DNA of 64,000 bases from NCBI GenBank assembly GCA_039972875.1, contig JBDWMA010000010.1, forward strand, positions 124,001-188,000, given 5' to 3'. Made by a program: the position numbers and the translations under genes. The notes under the pieces are model-generated. The model did not search any database, was not told the origin of the DNA, and was given only the letters and a program-made list of their open reading frames with translations. The DNA is from Pseudoruegeria sp039972875 (GTDB lineage Bacteria > Pseudomonadota > Alphaproteobacteria > Rhodobacterales > Rhodobacteraceae). Shown here one piece after another: positions 58,326 through 64,000 of the stretch. Each line of letters begins with the position of its first letter. The first letter of the stretch is position 1.

Positions 58326-58351
58326 GGAAAAGACCCTATTTGGGTCTTTCC
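58326..58351 (+). other. Intra-operon stem-loop between smoE and the first permease
   Basis: GGAAAAGACCC (58326-58336) pairs with GGGTCTTTCC (58342-58351), leaving one bulged A and a 5-nt loop. It sits in the 140-bp gap after the binding-protein gene and lacks a U-run. It probably protects the smoE message so that it is in excess over the permeases. Confidence 0.55.
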
Positions 58352-58390
58352 CCGAGTACTCTTGACACTTTCGCTGGGAGGGCGAACCAA

Positions 58391-59266
58391 ATGTCCACCA
58401 AAGCTTCCAGATCCTCTGCACGTCTCATGATTTCACCGGCGGTGATTTTGTTACTGGGATGGATGATCATTCCACTTGGGATGACCCTCTATTTTTCATT
58501 CCTACGCTATAATCTGCTTGATCCTAGCGGCAATACACCGTTCGTCGGCTGGGAGAACTATTACTGGTTTTTCACAGATCCCAGTTTCTCCGCGGCGATG
58601 TGGAATACTCTGATCCTTGTCGGGGGCGTTCTGACGATTACAACACTTGGCGGCATTGGCTTTGCACTGTTGCTGGATCGACCGATGTTCGGACAGGGCA
58701 TCATTCGGATTATGGTCATCGCGCCGTTTTTTGTGATGCCGACGGTTTCAGGCTTGGTTTGGAAAAACATGTTTATGAACCCGGTGAATGGCATTTTTGG
58801 TCATTTGGCAAAGGGGTTGGGCTTTGCGCCCATCGATTTCTTTGGTCAAATTCCGATGGCCTCCGTAATCTTTATCGTCTCATGGATGTGGTTGCCGTTC
58901 GCAACGTTGATCTTGCTGACAGCATTGCAATCACTGGATCAGGAACAAATGGAAGCGGCCGAAATGGACGGAGCAAGCTGGTTCAGTCGATTTCGGTTCA
59001 TGATGCTACCGCATATGGCCCGTGCCATAACCGTGGTCATCTTAATCCAAACAATTTTTCTATTGTCTATCTTCGCTGAAATCCTCGTCACCACCAACGG
59101 CGGACCGGGTGTGGCAACAACCAACCTGACTTACCTAATCTACGTTTCATCCCTGCTGCAATATGATGTGGGCATCGGAAGCGCAGGCGGTGTCGTCGCA
59201 ATCATCCTCGCCAATATCGTTGCATTCTTCTTGATGCGAATGATTGGCAAGAACCTAGACGCATAA
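58391..59266 (+). CDS. smoF: Polyol ABC transporter permease, first subunit
   Basis: A 291-residue inner-membrane permease with six hydrophobic segments (LMISPAVILLLGWMIIPLGMTLY first). The EAA loop reads EQMEAAEMDGASWFSRFRFMMLP (about 185-207). I start at 58391 (MSTKAS) after GGGAGGG, and ignore the opening at 58280, which translates through the hairpin. It ends 12 bp before the second permease. It partners smoE and the ATPase downstream. Confidence 0.94.
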   Translation: MSTKASRSSARLMISPAVILLLGWMIIPLGMTLYFSFLRYNLLDPSGNTPFVGWENYYWFFTDPSFSAAMWNTLILVGGVLTITTLGGIGFALLLDRPMFGQGIIRIMVIAPFFVMPTVSGLVWKNMFMNPVNGIFGHLAKGLGFAPIDFFGQIPMASVIFIVSWMWLPFATLILLTALQSLDQEQMEAAEMDGASWFSRFRFMMLPHMARAITVVILIQTIFLLSIFAEILVTTNGGPGVATTNLTYLIYVSSLLQYDVGIGSAGGVVAIILANIVAFFLMRMIGKNLDA

Positions 59267-59278
59267 GGGAGGAAAAAA

Positions 59279-60112
59279 ATGGCACGCTCCGTAAAAACGC
59301 AAACCAAAGTCATCAATACAGCGATCGCTGGAACCCTCGGCTTTCTGATGTTCTTTCCTATTCTTTGGATCATGATCTTATCACTCAAAACCGAAGGTGA
59401 CGCGATCAAAGCCCCCCTAGAGGTACTGTTCGGAACAGGTTGGACAACAGAAAGCTACGGTGCGGTTCAAGCACGGTCTGACTATTTCAAACACTTTATG
59501 AATTCGGTCATCATTTCGGGCGGATCAACTCTTTTGGGGCTTTTGATTGCTGTTCCGGCGGCTTGGGCGATGGCTTTTGTCCCGGCAAAACGGACCAAAG
59601 ATGTGTTGATGTGGATGTTATCGACAAAGATGTTGCCACCCGTGGGGGTTCTCATTCCGATATATCTGATCTTTCGTGATCTCGGCATTTTGGATTCACG
59701 CATTGGTCTGACATTCGTTCTGATGATGATCAATCTGCCGATCATCATTTGGATGCTCTACACGTATTTCAAAGAAATTCCGGGAGAAATTTTGGAAGCG
59801 GCGCGCATGGACGGGGCAACCCTGCGCAATGAAGTCCTGTATGTCTTGACCCCGATGGCCATTCCGGGAATGGCCTCCACCGTATTGTTGTGCATCATTC
59901 TGGCTTGGAACGAAGCGTTCTGGACCCTGAACCTAACGGCAGCGAATGCGGCACCCCTAACAGCATTTATCGCATCATTCTCCAGCCCGGAGGGATTGTT
60001 CTATGCCAAGCTTAGCGCAGCTTCGATCATGGCGATTGCACCGATCCTGATCATGGGCTGGTTTTCACAGAAACAACTCGTTCGCGGCCTCACCTTTGGC
60101 GCGGTTAAGTAA
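59279..60112 (+). CDS. smoG: Polyol ABC transporter permease, second subunit
   Basis: A 277-residue membrane protein with six hydrophobic segments (LGFLMFFPILWIMILSL first). The EAA loop reads PGEILEAARMDGATLRNEVLYVLTP (about 166-190). The C-terminal QKQLVRGLTFGAVK is typical of MalG-type permeases. The ribosome site is GGGAGG. It is followed 9 bp later by the ATPase gene, which has its own AAGGAGG. Confidence 0.94.
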   Translation: MARSVKTQTKVINTAIAGTLGFLMFFPILWIMILSLKTEGDAIKAPLEVLFGTGWTTESYGAVQARSDYFKHFMNSVIISGGSTLLGLLIAVPAAWAMAFVPAKRTKDVLMWMLSTKMLPPVGVLIPIYLIFRDLGILDSRIGLTFVLMMINLPIIIWMLYTYFKEIPGEILEAARMDGATLRNEVLYVLTPMAIPGMASTVLLCIILAWNEAFWTLNLTAANAAPLTAFIASFSSPEGLFYAKLSAASIMAIAPILIMGWFSQKQLVRGLTFGAVK

Positions 60113-60121
60113 GGAGGGATC

Positions 60122-61126
60122 ATGGGAAGCATTGTCCTCAACAAAGTTCAGAAGAAATTCGGCGATGTGGAAGTCATTCCACCCCTGGATTTGGAAATAA
60201 ACGACGGTGAGTTTGTAGTGTTTGTTGGCCCGTCGGGGTGTGGTAAATCCACATTGCTTCGCCTTATCGCGGGGCTCGAAGATACGACAGGCGGTGTGGT
60301 CAATATCGATGGCGTGGATGTGACAGCAAGTGCGCCGGCCCAACGTGGCTTAGCAATGGTGTTCCAATCCTATGCTCTGTACCCTCATATGTCGGTACGT
60401 AAAAATATTGCCTTTCCAATGCGGATGGCCAAGATCCCACAAGAGGTCCAAAACGAAAAAATTGATGCGGCGGCAAAGGCCTTAAACCTGACCGACTATC
60501 TTGATCGTAAACCGGGTCAATTGTCTGGTGGGCAACGTCAACGGGTGGCCATCGGTCGTGCCATTGTCCGTGAACCATCGGCCTTTCTGTTTGATGAGCC
60601 CCTGTCTAATCTTGACGCCGCCCTTCGCGTGGGCATGCGGCTAGAGATTTCGGAGCTTCATGAAAAGCTAAAGACAACCATGATTTACGTTACCCACGAT
60701 CAAGTCGAAGCCATGACAATGGCTGATAAGATTGTCGTACTTCAGGCGGGTGTCATCGAACAAGTTGGCTCCCCGCTGGAGCTATATCACACACCGCGTA
60801 ACAAGTTCGTAGCAGGGTTTATTGGATCTCCTAAGATGAATTTGATTGAAGGGGCCGAGGCGGCAAAACATGGTGCGACGACTATTGGCATTCGTCCTGA
60901 ACACTTAGAGGTCTCACGGACAGAAGGTCTATGGAAAGGCACCGTTGGTGTCGCCGAACACCTCGGATCTGACACCTTTCTCCACGTCCATGAAACTGGT
61001 CTGATGGATATGATGACAGTGCGGATCAGCGGTGACATTCAAGCCAAACACGGGGATGCGATCTATCTGACGCCAAATGCTGATCAAATACACCGGTTTG
61101 GCCCACAGGGATTGCGCATGTCATGA
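60122..61126 (+). CDS. smoK: Polyol ABC transporter ATP-binding protein
   Basis: A 334-residue ATPase with Walker A GPSGCGKST (about 36-44), Q-loop MVFQSYALYPHMSV, signature LSGGQRQR, Walker B AFLFDEPLSNLDA and switch His (VTHDQVEA). A shorter C-terminal regulatory domain than in MalK follows (TTIGIRPEHLEV). It energises the smoEFG importer. Its stop overlaps the SDR start by 4 nt. It is a paralogue of the ATPase at 4951-6036 and the two share the same motif set. Confidence 0.95.
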   Translation: MGSIVLNKVQKKFGDVEVIPPLDLEINDGEFVVFVGPSGCGKSTLLRLIAGLEDTTGGVVNIDGVDVTASAPAQRGLAMVFQSYALYPHMSVRKNIAFPMRMAKIPQEVQNEKIDAAAKALNLTDYLDRKPGQLSGGQRQRVAIGRAIVREPSAFLFDEPLSNLDAALRVGMRLEISELHEKLKTTMIYVTHDQVEAMTMADKIVVLQAGVIEQVGSPLELYHTPRNKFVAGFIGSPKMNLIEGAEAAKHGATTIGIRPEHLEVSRTEGLWKGTVGVAEHLGSDTFLHVHETGLMDMMTVRISGDIQAKHGDAIYLTPNADQIHRFGPQGLRMS

Positions 61127-61896
61127 CGCGTTTAGAGGGAAAATCGGCCCTTATAACTGGGGCAGCAGGGGGTATTGGGCGCGGCTTTGCCGAGGCCTAC
61201 ATCGCAGAAGGTGCCGCCGTGGCAATTGCAGATATCAATCTTGATCTGGCACGGCAAACCGCATCTGAATTGGGTGAGGCGGCCTATGCTATACAGCTTG
61301 ACGTCTGCGATCAGTCCAGCATTGATGCGGCCATCGCAGAGGTCGTGGATCATGCCGGAAAATTGGACATCCTGATCAATAACGCCGCCTTGTTTGATGC
61401 CGCCGAAACGGTCGATATTACACGGGCCAGTTATGACAGGCTTTATGAGGTAAATGTCGCGGGCACTCTGTTCACCATGCAGGCCGCCGCAAAACAGATG
61501 ATTATACAAGGTCATGGGGGCAAGATCATCAACATGGCATCCCAAGCCGGACGGCGCGGAGAAAGCCTTGTGCTTGTCTATTGTTCGACCAAAGCGGCGG
61601 TGATTTCTATGACGCAATCCGCTGGGTTAAACCTGATCCAACACGGTATCAACGTGAACGCGATTGCGCCGGGTGTTGTTGACGGTGCGCACTGGGAACA
61701 CGTTGATGCGATGTTTGCAAAACTAGAAGGCAAAAGGCCGGGACAAAAGAAGGCCGAAGTCGCTGCTGGTGTCCCTGCAGGACGATTTGCTGTACCCGCT
61801 GACTTGGCCGGTATGGCTGTGTTCCTCGCTTCTGCTGAGTCAGATTATATCGTGTCCCAGACGTATAATGTCGATGGTGGCCAATGGATGAGTTAA
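61123..61896 (+). CDS. smoS: Short-chain polyol dehydrogenase (sorbitol/galactitol dehydrogenase type)
   Basis: A 257-residue classical SDR. It shows TGAAGGIGRGFAEAYIAEG (cofactor motif, about 11-29), Asp ending strand 2 (VAIADINLD, so NAD preferred), NNAALFDAA, the catalytic Ser in INMASQAGRRG (about 141) and Tyr-x-x-x-Lys in VYCSTKAAVISM (about 153-157). The C-terminus SQTYNVDGGQWMS is as in SmoS. It oxidises a polyol at C2 to a ketose (sorbitol to fructose or galactitol to tagatose). The neighbouring tagatose-type enzymes favour a broad or galactitol-active role, which is inference. Confidence 0.92.
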   Translation: MTRLEGKSALITGAAGGIGRGFAEAYIAEGAAVAIADINLDLARQTASELGEAAYAIQLDVCDQSSIDAAIAEVVDHAGKLDILINNAALFDAAETVDITRASYDRLYEVNVAGTLFTMQAAAKQMIIQGHGGKIINMASQAGRRGESLVLVYCSTKAAVISMTQSAGLNLIQHGINVNAIAPGVVDGAHWEHVDAMFAKLEGKRPGQKKAEVAAGVPAGRFAVPADLAGMAVFLASAESDYIVSQTYNVDGGQWMS

Positions 61897-63368
61897 TGTC
61901 TCTTAAACTCCTAAATCTTCAGAATTTGAACAGCTTTCCGACAACTGTTCGTAAACCTCAATATGACCGCGCAGCGCTTTCTGCTGGGATCATTCATATT
62001 GGGCTTGGTAATTTTCACCGGGCCCATCAGGCGTGGTATTTGCACCGTTTGATGGATCAGGGATTGGCGCTGGATTGGGCAATATTGGGTGCCGGAGTGC
62101 GTGCGGCGGATGATGAGCAGCGCAGTAAATTGCTGGCGCAGGATTGCTTAACGACGTTGATTGAGCTGGATCCATCAGGAATTTCTGCCGAAATTACTGG
62201 ATCAATGATTGGTTATGTGCCTGTGGCTGTAAACAATGCCGATTTGATCGAACATATGGCTCAATCAGCCATTCGTATTGTGTCTTTGACCGTCACAGAG
62301 GGTGGCTATTATCAGACGGCGACCGGCACATTGGACACCGGGCATCCAGACATTCTACATGATGCTGATAATCCGTCGACACCTCGAACAGCTTTTGGCG
62401 CAATAATTGCCGCGCTCAAGCTGCGTTGCGATGCGGGTACGGGGCCATTTACCTGTCAAAGTTGTGATAACCTTCAAGGCAATGGTGATATCCTACGCAA
62501 CACCATTCTGGATCTTTCGGCTCTGACAGACATAACTCTAAGCAATTGGATCAGAGAGAACGTAACGTTCCCAAATTCCATGGTGGATTGTATTGTGCCT
62601 GCGACGGGGGCAACCGAATTGGCCCTTGTCCGTGATTTTGGCATCGCAGACACTGTACCAGTGACCCATGAGAATTTCCGGCAGTGGGTGATTGAGGACA
62701 AGTTTTGTGCAGGGCGCCCGGATTGGGATAAGGTGGGTGCCACATTCACCGATGATGTCCATGATTTTGAAACCCAAAAGCTGCGGTTGCTGAACGCGGG
62801 CCACCAAATTGTCGGGACTCCCGGTGAATTGTTGTCGATAGAGACGGTCGCGGGCACAATGGCACATCCGCTGATTGGGCCTTTGTTTCGCAAGATCGAA
62901 GTTTCGGAAATCGTACCGCATGTTGCGGCCGTGCCCGGAATGAGCGCGCTGGCCTACGTGGATCTTGTTGAACGCCGTTTTTCCAACCCAGAGATTTTCG
63001 ACACCACGCGACGTGTCGCATTTGATGGATCCTCTCGCCATCCCGGGTTTTTGCATCCGATCATTCGCGATGCGCTCGCGGCCGATGCGCCAATGGACGG
63101 TTTGGTGCTTATCGAAGCGCTCTGGGCTCGCATGTGTGCGGGCACCCGTGAAGACGGTAGTATCATAGAAGCAAATGATCCGTTTTGGGAGGACCTAAGT
63201 CCCGCTGCGAAGGCCGCGAAAGACGACCCAATGGTTTGGATTACACAATCCCAATTTTACGGGGATTTGGGCCAAGACGCGCGGTTCGCCCAAAGTTTCG
63301 TGCGCTGGCTCAATTTGATTTACGTACAAGGCACCGAGACAGCCCTAAACATCTATTTGGAAAACTAA
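61896..63368 (+). CDS. mtlK: Mannitol 2-dehydrogenase
   Basis: A 490-residue long-chain polyol dehydrogenase that oxidises mannitol (and related alditols) to the 2-ketose with NAD. It has GIIHIGLGNFHRAHQAWYL (about 32-50), SLTVTEGGYY, SCDNLQGNG, the catalytic-lysine region TQKLRLLNAGHQI (about 294-306) and EVSEIVPHV. I start at 61896 (MSLKLLN), in a TAATG overlap with the SDR stop; an ATG four codons earlier (61884) is possible. It is related to the oxidoreductase at 3326-4843 but closer to the mannitol/arabinitol type. Position matches mtlK of the Rhodobacter smo operon. Confidence 0.93.
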   Translation: MSLKLLNLQNLNSFPTTVRKPQYDRAALSAGIIHIGLGNFHRAHQAWYLHRLMDQGLALDWAILGAGVRAADDEQRSKLLAQDCLTTLIELDPSGISAEITGSMIGYVPVAVNNADLIEHMAQSAIRIVSLTVTEGGYYQTATGTLDTGHPDILHDADNPSTPRTAFGAIIAALKLRCDAGTGPFTCQSCDNLQGNGDILRNTILDLSALTDITLSNWIRENVTFPNSMVDCIVPATGATELALVRDFGIADTVPVTHENFRQWVIEDKFCAGRPDWDKVGATFTDDVHDFETQKLRLLNAGHQIVGTPGELLSIETVAGTMAHPLIGPLFRKIEVSEIVPHVAAVPGMSALAYVDLVERRFSNPEIFDTTRRVAFDGSSRHPGFLHPIIRDALAADAPMDGLVLIEALWARMCAGTREDGSIIEANDPFWEDLSPAAKAAKDDPMVWITQSQFYGDLGQDARFAQSFVRWLNLIYVQGTETALNIYLEN

Positions 63369-63372
63369 TACT

Positions 63373-64000
63373 ATGCACGCCATCGTTTTCGAAAAACAGA
63401 ATGTCATCGCTTTGCAAGACCGCCCTATTCCCAAGCCGGGGGCGGAGGAGGTCCTAATAGAGATTCACGCCAGCGGCATTTGTGGGACAGACCTAGAGGT
63501 GCTGCATGGCAATTATGGCACCTCTTCATATCCTGTTATTCCGGGCCACGAATATGCCGGATTGGTGGTCGAGGTCGGCGCTGATGTCAAAGATGTTAAG
63601 GCCGGTGACCGTGTTGCAATTGACCCAAATCTTGAATGTGGTCATTGTTCAGCCTGCATGCGCGGTTGGGCACATTTGTGCGAAAGCTTAGGGGCGTATG
63701 GTGTCACCACCGACGGTGGTTTTGCGGAATACAGCGTCGTTAAAGCGTCGCATGTGCATCAGATTGACGATATGCCCTATGATATCGCCGCATTGGCGGA
63801 GCCGCTGGGCTGTGTCATGAACGGATTGAATGCCGGTCAAGCGCACAGGGCAGGCAATGCGCTGGTTTTCGGCGCAGGGCCTATTGGGCTTTTGATGGCG
63901 ATAGGGATGCGTCTGGCAGGGGTAAAAGACGTTTCTTTGGTGGACATCGATGACAGTCGTCTTGCCTTAGCCGAAAGCTTTGGGTTTCGGGGCGTGGCGT
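63373..64000 (+). CDS. Zinc-dependent alcohol/polyol dehydrogenase, N-terminal part
   Basis: An open frame from ATG 63373, 4 bp after mtlK, to the window edge (209 codons). It reads MHAIVFEKQN. The catalytic-zinc motif SGICGTDLEVLHG (Cys about 37) and GHEYAGLVVEVG (about 58-69) are followed by the structural-zinc cysteines (DPNLECGHCSACMRGWAHLCE; Cys about 87, 90, 93, 101). The Rossmann motif is VFGAGPIGLLMAIG (about 161-174). It is a medium-chain dehydrogenase of the sorbitol/threonine dehydrogenase type, and the third polyol-oxidising enzyme of the operon. It is cut by the window end. Confidence 0.9.
   Translation, partial: MHAIVFEKQNVIALQDRPIPKPGAEEVLIEIHASGICGTDLEVLHGNYGTSSYPVIPGHEYAGLVVEVGADVKDVKAGDRVAIDPNLECGHCSACMRGWAHLCESLGAYGVTTDGGFAEYSVVKASHVHQIDDMPYDIAALAEPLGCVMNGLNAGQAHRAGNALVFGAGPIGLLMAIGMRLAGVKDVSLVDIDDSRLALAESFGFRGVA

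Noticed and set aside
1..64000. CRISPR arrays, tRNA or rRNA genes, prophage or complete IS elements
   Set aside because: No repeat-spacer series, tRNA-like cloverleaf, rRNA stretch, integrase or transposase reading frame was found by eye on either strand.

Overview
The window looks like a chromosomal segment of a marine Rhodobacterales (Roseobacter-type) alphaproteobacterium. This rests on moderate GC, several TRAP and sugar ABC uptake systems, a smoEFGK-smoS-mtlK gene order as in Rhodobacter, FnrL/AadR-type boxes and dense operons with 4-8 nt overlaps. The species is an inference. I see no rRNA, tRNA, CRISPR array or complete mobile element.

Layout. (1) 1-2.9 kb: a TRAP transporter (DctP, partial DctQ) and a ROK regulator. 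(2) 3.3-12.7 kb: a carbohydrate or sugar-acid locus. A mannitol-dehydrogenase-family oxidoreductase and an ABC ATPase lie on the minus strand. A divergent operon carries a GntR regulator, an esterase, a sugar-binding protein, two permeases, a ketose-3-epimerase-like TIM barrel and a Gfo/Idh/MocA oxidoreductase. (3) 12.9-25.1 kb: an aromatic-acid locus. One eight-gene minus-strand operon runs hmgA, fahA, MBL-fold protein, FAD monooxygenase, DUF2783, dctP, dctQ, dctM. A second operon (VOC, FAD monooxygenase, DUF2783) lies beyond two MarR genes. Near-identical TTGCA-N2-TGCAA sites occur at the hmgA/marR and VOC promoters. (4) 25.3-27.3 kb: thiC with a TPP riboswitch. (5) 27.8-33.3 kb: an orphan TctC-type binding protein, a 1081-residue reductive dehalogenase fused to its own FNR/[2Fe-2S] reductase, and an IclR regulator. 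(6) 33.5-52.5 kb: a nonribosomal peptide locus. One roughly 18-kb minus-strand operon runs MFS exporter, Cys-type alpha/beta hydrolase, SDR, A(Thr)-T, ATP-grasp ligase, A(Val)-T-C, A(Ser)-T-C-T-TE, nitrilase-family amidase, type II thioesterase, M29 aminopeptidase. A phosphopantetheinyl transferase converges on its end. (7) 53.4-64 kb: a LacI-controlled polyol regulon. gatZ-like and pfkB genes lie on one side, and smoEFGK, an SDR, mtlK and a zinc alcohol dehydrogenase on the other.

How the parts may work together. The aromatic locus appears to import an acid by TRAP, hydroxylate it to homogentisate and cleave the ring. The adjacent dehalogenase suggests that halogenated hydroxy-aromatic acids may also enter this route. 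The peptide locus is the strongest candidate for an undescribed system. Its adenylation-domain specificity residues read as Thr, Val and Ser. The terminal module lacks an adenylation domain. A separate A(Thr)-T protein and a Cys-nucleophile alpha/beta hydrolase are encoded upstream, which resembles the in-trans threonine delivery of syringomycin assembly. The chain-releasing TE also has Cys as nucleophile. All functional statements are from reading the sequence; no database search was run.
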